NCBI GenBank assembly: GCA_041602815.1
Contig: JBFIFO010000008.1
Span: forward strand, 1 to 44,721
DNA: 44,721 bases
From: GCA-020356105 sp041602815
GTDB taxonomy: Bacteria; Pseudomonadota; Alphaproteobacteria; UBA8366; JADFVY01
Direction: 5' to 3'
The notes under the pieces: generated by a model
What the model saw: the letters and a program-made list of their open reading frames with translations, nothing else
Database searches by the model: none
Told to the model about the DNA's origin: nothing
Shown: in pieces, positions 17,696 through 25,730 of the stretch
Layout: each line of letters opens with the position of its first letter
How positions within the stretch are numbered: the stretch's first letter is position 1
Translations under genes and position numbers: made by a program

Positions 17696-18610
17696 ATGGC
17701 GCACAGGAAATCCGGATCGACGCCTGCGATCGGAACATACGGCGTCGAGAAGACGGTGGGACAGGAAAAAAGCCAACTGTTCCCGGTCCTGGGCACACAG
17801 GCTCGCGTGCCGCCGGACACCGATGCGGTCAAAGCCGCGTTCGACAAGCTGATGCGCGGTCTCGCCCACGGCTTTGGCGAACAAACTTATTCGGGTTACC
17901 GGACGCTCTACGAGTTCGGCCATGCCGTGGTTCCGGCGCTGGAGCAAAGAATCCTGGAGGCGGACTGGACAGCCGTCACACGACCGGAGGCCACCCGGAT
18001 GCAGACTGCCCTGGTAACCCTGCTGCACGATATCGATGAGGCGCGGTCACGGGATGTCATCGATCGGTTGCTGACGGATGGCTGCCATCCCGCGCTGCGT
18101 GGCGCCTTGAACAGTATCCGCCGATATGACGGCAGGAATTTCAAAGTTCATGAGCTACGCGGGCTGCGGGTGTTCATTGACAACGGAATCGATCACTCCG
18201 AGGCGGTGCGGTTCCATCTCGATCGCTGGCTGTCGAACGTTCCGGCGACCGATCTGTGGGGCATCACGAGGCTCTATATCCTCCCTGTTCCGCCAGTGCC
18301 CGATCATGCCGGCCTTTATATGCCGATCCTGTCGACGATCACGGTTTACTGGAGAGCCTCATTACTGTGGGGCTTGCCGCCTGGCTGGCTGGAACGGCTT
18401 CTGATGGAGCGCACACTCTATCACGAGATCGGCCACCACGTTCATCGGCACGAGTTCGGTCAACAACCGGAACAGGAACGAGAAGCCGACCGTTACGCCT
18501 ATGAACGCCTTCGCCTGAGCCGCCCCTTTTTGGTCTTCATTGCGCAGGTCATTCGCCGCGTCTTGCCCCGGAGGTTCTGCGAGCCGTATTCGCCAAGATC
18601 GAGGAGGTAA
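17696..18610 (+). CDS. HExxH metallopeptidase-like protein, unknown family
   Basis: A 304-residue protein with a zinc-binding HEIGHH at residues 243-248 and a later EREADRYA that could supply the third ligand, so a gluzincin-type peptidase or a derived fold is likely. There is no signal peptide. A long helical region precedes the motif (HDIDEARSRDVIDRLL), and a hydrophobic stretch with ILPVPPVPDHAGLYMP follows it. The ATG at 17696 has a strong AAGGA site 7 bp upstream. Its sequence is visibly less GC-rich than the flanking genes, and it lies right after a tRNA gene, which together hint at horizontal origin. I do not recognise the family. Confidence 0.65.
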   Translation: MAHRKSGSTPAIGTYGVEKTVGQEKSQLFPVLGTQARVPPDTDAVKAAFDKLMRGLAHGFGEQTYSGYRTLYEFGHAVVPALEQRILEADWTAVTRPEATRMQTALVTLLHDIDEARSRDVIDRLLTDGCHPALRGALNSIRRYDGRNFKVHELRGLRVFIDNGIDHSEAVRFHLDRWLSNVPATDLWGITRLYILPVPPVPDHAGLYMPILSTITVYWRASLLWGLPPGWLERLLMERTLYHEIGHHVHRHEFGQQPEQEREADRYAYERLRLSRPFLVFIAQVIRRVLPRRFCEPYSPRSRR

Positions 18611-18704
18611 CGTTGTCACCGAAAGACCGGCGCTGTGCGTCACTTCGCAGCTGTGGGCCAAGTTACGGCCCGATTCCGACATCGCGATGGCTTCGCCCTC
18701 GCCG

Positions 18705-19370
18705 TCAGATCCCCAGCAGCGGCTGCACCATGCGGGCTGCGAGGCTCTTGAAGCGCAGCGGCGCGTCGGTCACGGCGAGGCAGATGCAGTCCTCGCCCGG
18801 CGCGGCATGGGGCTGGTGCTCCAGTGTCTCGTCGGCCTCCTGCAGGTCGCCGCGGCCGTAGTCGCCGGTGGCGTCGGAAAATGCACCGGCCAACACCAGC
18901 GTCAGCTCCATGCCCCGGTGCGAGTGCGGGGGCACCGGCTTTCCAGCCGGAATCCGCAGCAGGCGCACCGTGGTCCCGGGCTCCGCGGTTGGGATGACCG
19001 CCTGGAACGCCCCGAGGCCGAGGCGTCGCCAATTGATCTCGTCGGCGTCACCGCCCAGATAGCCGCGCAGCGGCTGGGGCAGCACCGGTCGCTCGGCCGT
19101 CGCAGCGCCACCGGCGGCGGGGCCGGGGCCCAGCTGCTCGATGGCGGCATCGAGGCGTGCCATGATCAACTCCAGGGCCTGCTCGTCCATGGCGGCGGGC
19201 GCAGCGGACAGCAGCATGCCGCCGCCAAGTGCTTCCAGGCTTGCGACGGTGCGCCGGCAGGCGGGGCACAGGGCGAGATGCGTTGCGATCGCCAGGCTCC
19301 AGCCCTCGGCAAGGGCGCCGGACGCATAATCCAGCAGCAGTTCTTCACTCGGGTGATGACGAATGTTCAT
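18705..19370 (-). CDS. chrR: ChrR-type cupin anti-sigma factor
   Basis: A 221-residue zinc-dependent anti-sigma factor that holds its ECF sigma factor inactive until singlet oxygen or a related stress disturbs it. The N-terminal ZAS domain has H6, H31, C35 and C38 (THLALCPAC); these positions match the known zinc ligands of Rhodobacter ChrR. The C-terminal cupin carries H149, H151 and E155 (PPHSHRGME) and a later HQPH near 185-188, the second metal site needed for stress sensing. The start overlaps the rpoE stop by 4 bp (ATGA), so sigma factor and inhibitor are made in step. Confidence 0.92.
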   Translation of the reverse strand: MNIRHHPSEELLLDYASGALAEGWSLAIATHLALCPACRRTVASLEALGGGMLLSAAPAAMDEQALELIMARLDAAIEQLGPGPAAGGAATAERPVLPQPLRGYLGGDADEINWRRLGLGAFQAVIPTAEPGTTVRLLRIPAGKPVPPHSHRGMELTLVLAGAFSDATGDYGRGDLQEADETLEHQPHAAPGEDCICLAVTDAPLRFKSLAARMVQPLLGI

Positions 19371-19939
19371 TCTCTCTCTCCAACCTCGGACCGGACGCGT
19401 TTGAGCGCCAATCTGATCCGCGACTTCACGGTGCCGAGCGGCAGGCCGAGGCGCGCGGCGGCCTCCGCATGGGTGATGTCCTCCTGAAACACCAGGCGCA
19501 GCACCTCCTGCTGTTCGCCAGGCAGCCGGGCGACGGCGTCTCTCAGCCGGCCCGCCTCCTCCGCATGTGCGATGCGCTCATGGGCGAGCGGTTCCGGCTC
19601 CGGGACGGTCGCCGGGTCGTTCAGATCCGGCTCCGGCCGCCTGGCCTTGCGCAGCATGTCGATCCGCATGTTCCGGGCGATGGTGAACACCCAGGTCGAT
19701 GCCGAGGCCCGGGCGGGCTCGAACTGCGCCGCCTTGCGCCAGACGTTGAGCATCGTCTCCTGGACGATTTCCTCCGCCAAGGCCGGATCGGTGCGCTGGC
19801 TGAGGACGAACGCCTTGATGCGCGGCGCGAAGTGGCGGAACAGGGCCCGGAAGGCCCGGCGGTCGCGCTCCTCTGCCACCGCAACAAGCAGATCGTTCAA
19901 CGTTTCGGTCGCATCCCGTCCGGTGTCGGCGCCGCTCAT
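19367..19939 (-). CDS. rpoE: ECF11-type sigma factor (RpoE), partner of ChrR
   Basis: A 190-residue ECF sigma factor. Region 2 shows FAPRIKAFVLSQ, AEEIVQETMLNVWRKA and the promoter-melting STWVFTIARNMRIDMLR. Region 4 has LPGEQQEVLRLVFQEDITHAE-type spacing and the GTVKSRIRLALKR recognition helix. Pairing with a ChrR-type cupin anti-sigma places it in ECF group 11, whose best-known member controls the singlet-oxygen response. The ATG at 19939 has a GGAGG-like site. The longer in-frame starts would begin upstream of or inside its own predicted promoter at 20074-20099, which argues against them. Confidence 0.92.
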   Translation of the reverse strand: MSGADTGRDATETLNDLLVAVAEERDRRAFRALFRHFAPRIKAFVLSQRTDPALAEEIVQETMLNVWRKAAQFEPARASASTWVFTIARNMRIDMLRKARRPEPDLNDPATVPEPEPLAHERIAHAEEAGRLRDAVARLPGEQQEVLRLVFQEDITHAEAAARLGLPLGTVKSRIRLALKRVRSEVGERE

Positions 19940-20073
19940 TGCGCTCGGAATCCCCTCCAGTTTCTGGCCCCCGGCCTCGATGCGACGCCGCATACGACAC
20001 GCGACGCCGCGCGCGGCCGGCGGCTGCGGTGCAAGACCATCGCAGGAGCGTTGCAAACTGTACATGTCCCCAA

Positions 20074-20099
20074 TACGCTCTGCGCGCCCATCCGGATCA
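20074..20099 (-). promoter_or_regulatory. Predicted ECF11 promoter for rpoE-chrR (autoregulation)
   Basis: On the minus strand TGATCC (20099 to 20094) is followed after 16 nt by CGTA (20077 to 20074). It lies about 135 bp before the rpoE ATG and 27 bp from the opposing site for the lipid operon. This is the arrangement expected for a self-activating ECF sigma factor. Confidence 0.7.
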
Positions 20100-20126
20100 C
20101 CCCAACCGTGTTTTTTGCGGCCCCTG

Positions 20127-20152
20127 TGATCCAATGCCGGGATCAGGCCGTA
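20127..20152 (+). promoter_or_regulatory. Predicted ECF11 promoter for the lipid operon
   Basis: TGATCC (20127-20132), 16-nt spacer, CGTA (20149-20152) on the plus strand. Transcription would start near 20160 and leave a leader of about 58 nt before the FAD oxidoreductase ATG. The downstream CCAAG resembles the CAAG following the CGTA of the DUF6134 site. Confidence 0.72.
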
Positions 20153-20218
20153 CCAAGACTGAAAACCGCCCGGCGCATTGCTGCCCCGATCCCCCTGTCC
20201 ATAACGGAAATCGCCCCG

Positions 20219-21571
20219 ATGAGCCACATGAACCGCCCGCACGACCGCCGCCTTCGCATCGCCGTCATCGGAACCGGCATCGCCGGCATGGCGTCGGCCT
20301 GGCTTTTGAACCAGCGGCACCGGATCACCGTGTACGAGCGAAACGCATGGATCGGCGGGCATTCGAATACCGTCGATGCGGCGACGCCGCAGGGGGTTGT
20401 GCCGGTCGACACCGGGTTCATCGTCTACAACGAGGTCAACTACCCGAACCTCACGGCCCTGTTCGCGCATCTTGGCGTGCCCACGAACGACAGCAACATG
20501 TCCTTCGCCGCCTCGCTCGACGGCGGCTCCATGGAATACGCGAGCAGCGGCCTGAACAGCCTTCTGGGCCAGCGGTCCAACTTGCTCCGGCCTCGCTTCT
20601 GGTGGATGGTGTCGGACCTTATGCGCTTCTACCGGACGGCGCCCGCCCTGCTAAGCGATCCCGACGCGGCCGAGATCGGCCTCGGCGACTACCTGCGGCG
20701 CGAAAGCTACAGCGACGCTTTCATCAACGACCATCTGCTGCCGATGGGCGCGGCCATCTGGTCGACGACGCCCCGGGAGATGCTGGACTACCCCGCCGCC
20801 GCGTTCATCCGATTCTACGAGCACCACGGCCTGCTGCGGCTCAGCGACCGGCCGCAATGGCGGACCGTCGACGGGGGCAGCCGGGAATATGTCAAACGCC
20901 TGACGGCGCCGTACCGCGACGCCATCCGCTTCGGCGGCGTCGCCGCGGTGCGCCGGTCGGGCAACAAGGTCATGGTCGAGGACCGCGCCGGGCGCGCCGA
21001 TGCCTATGATCACGTGGTCATCGCCGCGCATGCCGACGAGGCCTTCCGCCTGCTGGCCGACCCCGACCCGCTGGAGGAGCGCCTGCTCGGCAGCTGGCGC
21101 TATACCCGCAACCGCGCCGTTCTGCACCAGGACAGCGCGCTCATGCCGCGGCGCCGGCGGATCTGGTCCAGCTGGAACTTCATCGGCAGCCGCAACGCGC
21201 CCGGCGACCGGACGCTCTGCGTGACCTACTGGATGAACCGGTTGCAGTCGCTGGACCCCCGGCACCCGCTGTTCGTGACGCTCAATCCCGTGCGCGAGCC
21301 GGCCCCAGGCACCGTCCTGCGCGAGTTCGAATACACGCATCCCTATTTCGACCGCACCGCCCTTGCCGCGCAGTCGCAGCTGTGGTCGCTGCAGGGCCAT
21401 CGGCGGACGTGGTATTGCGGCAGCTATTTCGGTTACGGCTTCCACGAGGACGCCCTGCAGGCCGGCCTGGCGGTGGCCGAGCAGCTCGGCGGCCTGCGCC
21501 GGCCCTGGACCGTCGCCGGGGAAAGCGACCGGATCAGCCTGCCCACCGAAGCCCGGGCGCCGGCGGCATGA
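20219..21571 (+). CDS. NAD(P)/FAD-dependent oxidoreductase (COG2907 type)
   Basis: A 450-residue flavoprotein. The dinucleotide-binding motif GTGIAG is at residues 18-23 in RLRIAVIGTGIAGMASAWLL, and YERNAWIGGHSNTV follows as the second FAD contact. The protein belongs to the amine-oxidase-like flavin family that is typically encoded next to DUF1365 and a cyclopropane-synthase-like methyltransferase. The conserved block and the tail (WYCGSYFGYGFHEDAL, then GLAVAEQLGG) match that group. A likely task is oxidation or desaturation of an acyl chain, but this is inferred from neighbours. The ATG at 20219 was used; a second ATG lies 9 bp later. Its stop overlaps the DUF1365 start by 4 bp. Confidence 0.88.
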   Translation: MSHMNRPHDRRLRIAVIGTGIAGMASAWLLNQRHRITVYERNAWIGGHSNTVDAATPQGVVPVDTGFIVYNEVNYPNLTALFAHLGVPTNDSNMSFAASLDGGSMEYASSGLNSLLGQRSNLLRPRFWWMVSDLMRFYRTAPALLSDPDAAEIGLGDYLRRESYSDAFINDHLLPMGAAIWSTTPREMLDYPAAAFIRFYEHHGLLRLSDRPQWRTVDGGSREYVKRLTAPYRDAIRFGGVAAVRRSGNKVMVEDRAGRADAYDHVVIAAHADEAFRLLADPDPLEERLLGSWRYTRNRAVLHQDSALMPRRRRIWSSWNFIGSRNAPGDRTLCVTYWMNRLQSLDPRHPLFVTLNPVREPAPGTVLREFEYTHPYFDRTALAAQSQLWSLQGHRRTWYCGSYFGYGFHEDALQAGLAVAEQLGGLRRPWTVAGESDRISLPTEARAPAA

Positions 21572-22359
21572 CGGCCGGCTCCGCCCTCTATTTCGGTACC
21601 GTCGGGCACGAGCGGATGCGGCCGCGCCGCCACCGCCTGCGCTACCGGGTGTTCAGCCTGCTGCTGGACCTGGACGAGTTGCCCGAGCTGGACCGCCGGC
21701 TGCGACTGTTCGGCTATAACCGGTGGGCACCGCTCTCCTTTCATGACAGTGATCACGGCCCGACGAGGGGCGGGTCGCTCAGGCCATGGGCGGAGGCGCG
21801 CATGCGGGAGGCCGGAGTCAAGCCGGACGGCGGGCCGATCCGGCTGCTCTGCTACCCCCGCATTCTCGGCTACGTGTTCAACCCGCTCAGCGTCTATTTC
21901 TGCTACCGCCGCGACGGCGATCTCGCGGCGATTCTCTACGAGGTCTGCAACACCTATTCCGAGCGCCACACCTATGTGATCCCGGTTGCCGGCGACGGCC
22001 GCACGGTCATCCGGCAGCGCTGCGCGAAGTCGCTGTACGTGTCGCCGTTCATCGCGATGGAGGCGGATTACCATTTCCGCATCGTGCCGCCCGGCGACGG
22101 CATCAATATCGTCATCCGCGAGGAGGATGCGGACGGCCTGCTGCTGGCCGCATTCTTCAAGGGCGCCCGGCGGCCGCTGACTGACGGCGCCCTGGCGCGG
22201 GCCCTGCTGCGGTTCCCGCTGCTGACCCTGAAGGTGATCGCCGCGATTCACTGGCAGGCCGTCCTCATGTGGGCCAAGGGCTTTCGCGTGTTCCGGCACA
22301 GGCCCGCCAGCCGGCCGGTCCGCAGCAGCATCGGAACATCCGAACCACCCCCTGTTTGA
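21568..22359 (+). CDS. DUF1365 family protein
   Basis: A 263-residue protein. DUF1365 signatures are ALYFGTVGHERMRPRRH at the start, LLCYPRILGYVFNPLSVYF in the middle, and CAKSLYVSPFIAME followed by a YHFRIVPP stretch. The family has no assigned reaction but is almost always linked to the COG2907 flavoprotein and the cyclopropane-synthase-like enzyme, so it is thought to act on the same lipid. There is no signal peptide. It is co-translated with the upstream gene through an ATGA overlap and precedes the methyltransferase by 12 bp. Confidence 0.9.
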   Translation: MTAGSALYFGTVGHERMRPRRHRLRYRVFSLLLDLDELPELDRRLRLFGYNRWAPLSFHDSDHGPTRGGSLRPWAEARMREAGVKPDGGPIRLLCYPRILGYVFNPLSVYFCYRRDGDLAAILYEVCNTYSERHTYVIPVAGDGRTVIRQRCAKSLYVSPFIAMEADYHFRIVPPGDGINIVIREEDADGLLLAAFFKGARRPLTDGALARALLRFPLLTLKVIAAIHWQAVLMWAKGFRVFRHRPASRPVRSSIGTSEPPPV

Positions 22360-22371
22360 GAATCGAGAAAC

Positions 22372-23604
22372 ATGAAGAACACTTTGACACAGACGGCAGG
22401 CGCCGCGCCTGTTGAGGGCGCGGTCTCGCGACCCGCGCTGCGGGAATTTCTGCTGGCGCGCTGGCTGCACCGGATCCGGTTCGGCAAGCTCTACTTGGAG
22501 TTTCCGTCCGGCCGGACAATGACCTTCGAGGGCTCCGAGCCCGGCCCGGAAGCCCGGATCCGGGTGCGTGACCTGCGCCTTGCGCACCGTGTCCTGCTGT
22601 CCGGCGGCATCGGCCTGGCCGAAGGCTATATGCGGGGCGAGTGGGATTCGCCGGAGCTCAGCGCCCTTCTCAAGCTCGGCGCGATGAATCTGCAAACGCT
22701 GGAGGAAATGCTGGCGCCGTCGCGCCTGTTCCGACTGATGAACCGGCTCCGGCATGCCCGGCGGGCCAATACGCGGCGCGGCAGCCGTCGCAACATCGCC
22801 GCCCATTACGACCTCGGGAACCGGTTCTACGGCCACTGGCTGGACGAAACGATGTCGTACTCGTCGGCCCTGTTCGACGACTTCGGCGAATCGCATGAGG
22901 CGGCGCAGAGACGAAAGTGCCGGCGCCTGGCACGGGCTCTCGACCTGCGGCCGGGGGACCGGGTGCTGGAGATCGGTTGCGGCTGGGGCGGATTCGCCGA
23001 GATCGCCGCCGCCGAGTTCGGCTGCGAGGTCGTTGGCATCACCCTGTCCGAGGAGCAGGCCGCCTTCGCTGAGGCGCGCATGGCGCGGGCCGGCCTCGCC
23101 GGGCAGGTCGAGATCCGGCTGCAGGACTATCGCGACGTGACCGGCAGGTTCGACAAGATCGTCTCGATCGAGATGTTCGAGGCCGTCGGCGAGGAAAACT
23201 GGGCAACCTATTTCGCGGTCGTCGATCGCTGCCTGAAACCAGGCGGCAAGGCCGGCCTGCAGGTCATCACCATTGCCGACGACGCCTTCGAGAGCTACCG
23301 CCGCAATCCCGGTTTCACTCAGCTTTATATCTTTCCCGGCGGCATGCTGCCGAGCCCGGCGACCTTCGAGCGGGCGGTGACCGACGCCGGCTTGAAACTG
23401 ACCGGCCGGTTCAATTTCGGCAAATCCTATGCCGAATCGCTGCGCCGCTGGGATGTGGCGTTCCGCGAGGCCTGGCCGCAGATCGAACGTCTTGGCTTCG
23501 ACCGGCGCTTCTATCGCATGTGGCGCTACTATCTGTGCATCTGCGAAGCCGGGTTCGACCTCGGCCACATCGACGTCGGCCAGTTCGTGATCGAGCGTCC
23601 ATGA
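22372..23604 (+). CDS. Cyclopropane-fatty-acyl-phospholipid synthase-like methyltransferase
   Basis: A 410-residue SAM-dependent methyltransferase of the cyclopropane synthase (CFA) family, acting on unsaturated acyl chains of membrane phospholipids. The SAM motif LEIGCGWGGFAEIAA begins at about residue 199, preceded by NIAAHYDLGNRFY. The position of the bicarbonate-contacting Cys in true cyclopropane synthases (YSC) reads YSS at 163-165, and the later EHVG-type motif reads EAVG (IEMFEAVG at about 265-272). This divergence suggests methylation without ring closure, as in the methyltransferases of furan or branched fatty-acid pathways. It is the third gene of the predicted RpoE-controlled operon and overlaps the transporter gene by 4 bp. 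Confidence 0.88.
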   Translation: MKNTLTQTAGAAPVEGAVSRPALREFLLARWLHRIRFGKLYLEFPSGRTMTFEGSEPGPEARIRVRDLRLAHRVLLSGGIGLAEGYMRGEWDSPELSALLKLGAMNLQTLEEMLAPSRLFRLMNRLRHARRANTRRGSRRNIAAHYDLGNRFYGHWLDETMSYSSALFDDFGESHEAAQRRKCRRLARALDLRPGDRVLEIGCGWGGFAEIAAAEFGCEVVGITLSEEQAAFAEARMARAGLAGQVEIRLQDYRDVTGRFDKIVSIEMFEAVGEENWATYFAVVDRCLKPGGKAGLQVITIADDAFESYRRNPGFTQLYIFPGGMLPSPATFERAVTDAGLKLTGRFNFGKSYAESLRRWDVAFREAWPQIERLGFDRRFYRMWRYYLCICEAGFDLGHIDVGQFVIERP

Positions 23605-24977
23605 GGGGCGACCGGCACGCCAAGCTGCCCGCGCCGGTGCTGTTGAGCTACGCGCTGCCGGCGCTCGTCCTGGCGCTGCCGACGATCCCGGTCTACATCC
23701 ACCTGCCGGCCCTGTACGGCATCGAACTGGGTCTCGGCCTGGCGACGACCGGTCTGGTCCTGCTGATCGCGCGGGTGTTCGATACCGTCACCGATCCGCT
23801 GGTCGGGGCGCTGAGCGACCGGTTCGGCCTCGGCGGCAGCCGGCGCAAGCCGTGGATCGCCGCGGGCGCGTTGATTGCCGGGCTTGGCCTGTTCAAGATC
23901 CTGAATCCGCCCGGCACCGTCGACGCGGCCTACCTGCTCGGCTGGTCGGTCGTGCTGTATGCCGGCTGGACCATGGTCGCGGTCCCGTATCTCGCGTGGG
24001 GCGCGGAGCTGAGCCCGGACTACAACGAGCGGACACGGATCACCGCGTGGCGCGAGGCGATGACGCTGGTCGGCATCCTCGGGGCCGGGCTCGCGCACGC
24101 CCTGGCCGTGCGGCTGGATGGCAGCGAGCGGGACGCCGTCGGCATGATCGCCTGGGTCGCGATCCTGCTCGGGCTGCTGGTCATGCCGCTGCTGCTATGG
24201 AAGGTTCCGGAGGTCCCGGTGCCGCGGAAATCTCCGGCCGCGACGTCAATGCGGGGCCTGCGCGCGGGCGCCGTCCTGCTGCTGACCAACCGGCCCTTCC
24301 TCAGGCTGCTCTCGGCATGGTTCCTGAACGGGCTGGCCAACGGCATTCCGGCAGCACTGTTCCTGATCTACCTCGAGCACGGGCTGGGTGCCGATTCCGG
24401 GCAGCGCTCGCTCTTCGTACTGCTCTACTTCCTCGCCGCGGTCGGCGCGATTTCGCTCTGGCTGCCGCTCAGCCGCCGCTTCGGCAAGCACAGGGTCTGG
24501 TGCTGGACGATGGCCGCGGCGTGCCTTGCCTTCGCGGTCGTCCCGTTCCTCCCGCCCGGAGCATTCGCCCCCTTCGCTGCCGTCTGCATCGTCACCGGCG
24601 TGGCGCTCGGGGCGGATCTGGTGCTGCCGCCGGCCATCCAGGCCGACGTCGTCGATTATGACCGGCTTCGCTCCGGTCGCAGCCGCGCCGGCCTGCAGTT
24701 CGCCCTGTGGAGCATGAGCACGAAGCTCGCGCTTGCGCTTGCGGTCGGCATCGCGCTTCCGATCCTCGAGGCGTCGGGCTTCGACCCCGACGCCCCGGGC
24801 GAGGGCGAAATCCGCATGCTTGCGGTGATCTATGCGCTGGTCCCCGTCGTAATAAAGATGACGGCCATTGCGGTGGTGTGGCGCTTCCCGCTGACCGCCG
24901 GCCGGCACGCGGTGATCCGGCGCCGGCTGAGCCGCCTGGCATCGGGCGCCGCAAACGCGGAGGAAGCAACCCGATGA
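23601..24977 (+). CDS. MFS transporter, GPH (glycoside-pentoside-hexuronide:cation) type
   Basis: A 458-residue membrane protein with twelve predicted helices. The GPH-type signature is RVFDTVTDPLVGALSDRF between helices 2 and 3, followed by RRKPWIAAGALIAG. The second half has an ADVVDYDRLRSGRSRAG loop, as in the MelB-like family. Its substrate here is unlikely to be a sugar, since the operon concerns lipids; a lipid, lysolipid or precursor could be carried, but this is inference. The ATG overlaps the upstream stop and its own stop overlaps the DUF3833 start, both by 4 bp. Confidence 0.88.
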   Translation: MRGDRHAKLPAPVLLSYALPALVLALPTIPVYIHLPALYGIELGLGLATTGLVLLIARVFDTVTDPLVGALSDRFGLGGSRRKPWIAAGALIAGLGLFKILNPPGTVDAAYLLGWSVVLYAGWTMVAVPYLAWGAELSPDYNERTRITAWREAMTLVGILGAGLAHALAVRLDGSERDAVGMIAWVAILLGLLVMPLLLWKVPEVPVPRKSPAATSMRGLRAGAVLLLTNRPFLRLLSAWFLNGLANGIPAALFLIYLEHGLGADSGQRSLFVLLYFLAAVGAISLWLPLSRRFGKHRVWCWTMAAACLAFAVVPFLPPGAFAPFAAVCIVTGVALGADLVLPPAIQADVVDYDRLRSGRSRAGLQFALWSMSTKLALALAVGIALPILEASGFDPDAPGEGEIRMLAVIYALVPVVIKMTAIAVVWRFPLTAGRHAVIRRRLSRLASGAANAEEATR

Positions 24978-25582
24978 CCGAACGGCTGGGTGCAGCCCTG
25001 ACAAGCCTCTTGTTGATAACCGGTTGTACGAGCATGAAACCTGCGGATTTCAGAGATACGACCCCGGCCCTCGTGCTGGAGGAGTATTTCGTCGGCGAGA
25101 CCCGCGCGTGGGGCCTTTTCGAAGACCGCTTCGGTCGGCTGCGTCGGCAGTTTACCGTGGACATCGAGGGTTCTTGGGACGGCACGCTCCTGGTCCTCGA
25201 CGAGCGCTTCGTCTTCAGCGACGGCGAGCACGACCGGCGGGTCTGGCGCATCACGAAGACCGGGCCGCACAGCTATGAAGGTCGTGCCGACGATGTCGTC
25301 GGCGTGGCCCATGGCGAGGTTTACGGCAACGCGCTCAACTGGCGCTATGACATAGACCTCAAGGTCGGCGACGGCACGGTGCGCGTGCATTTCAACGACT
25401 GGATGTTCCTTCAGCCCTCCGGCGTGCTCCTCAATCGGGCGCGCGTCAGCAAGCTCGGCATCGAGATCGGCGAAGTCACCATCGCTTTCATGAAGCCGCA
25501 CGCGACCGAGGGCGCCACGGCGTCGTGGCTCAACACCGGGCCACCCGCCGCCGCAATCGCGGCGACAGCTACCAGACGCTGA
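24974..25582 (+). CDS. DUF3833 family lipoprotein
   Basis: A 202-residue protein with a lipoprotein signal (LLLITGC, lipidated Cys18). The body matches DUF3833: a FRDTTPALVLEEYFVG opening, WGLFEDRFGRLRRQFTVDI, then FVFSDGEHDRRVWRI and a late DWMFLQPSGVLLNR. This lipocalin-like domain is known mainly from clusters with CFA-type enzymes and DUF1365; a lipid-binding or lipid-shuttling role is plausible but unproven. It is the last gene of the five-gene operon and is followed by a strong stem-loop. Confidence 0.85.
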   Translation: MTERLGAALTSLLLITGCTSMKPADFRDTTPALVLEEYFVGETRAWGLFEDRFGRLRRQFTVDIEGSWDGTLLVLDERFVFSDGEHDRRVWRITKTGPHSYEGRADDVVGVAHGEVYGNALNWRYDIDLKVGDGTVRVHFNDWMFLQPSGVLLNRARVSKLGIEIGEVTIAFMKPHATEGATASWLNTGPPAAAIAATATRR

Positions 25583-25587
25583 ACGGC

Positions 25588-25611
25588 GGGGGCGCAAGCC
25601 ATCGCGCCCCC
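25588..25611. terminator. Perfect 8-bp stem-loop after the lipid operon
   Basis: GGGGGCGC (25588-25595) pairs with GCGCCCCC (25604-25611) across an 8-nt loop, 5 bp after the DUF3833 stop, in the gap facing the convergent SDR gene. There is no T-run, but stem strength and position favour a transcription end. Confidence 0.45.
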
Positions 25612-25730
25612 ATCGGCGCGGCAAACACATCCCTGTAGCGAACCTCGTCTCCCGCGCGGCCCGCAACTTCCTTCTGGGCTTGTGCGGTCGGCGAAATAGA
25701 GCGCGTCGGCAAATTCTCGTTGCGGTGCGG

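Noticed and set aside
21433..23568. 711-codon open frame on the minus strand
   Set aside because: Antisense to the DUF1365 and CFA-like genes, whose proteins have clear motifs; the reverse frame has none.
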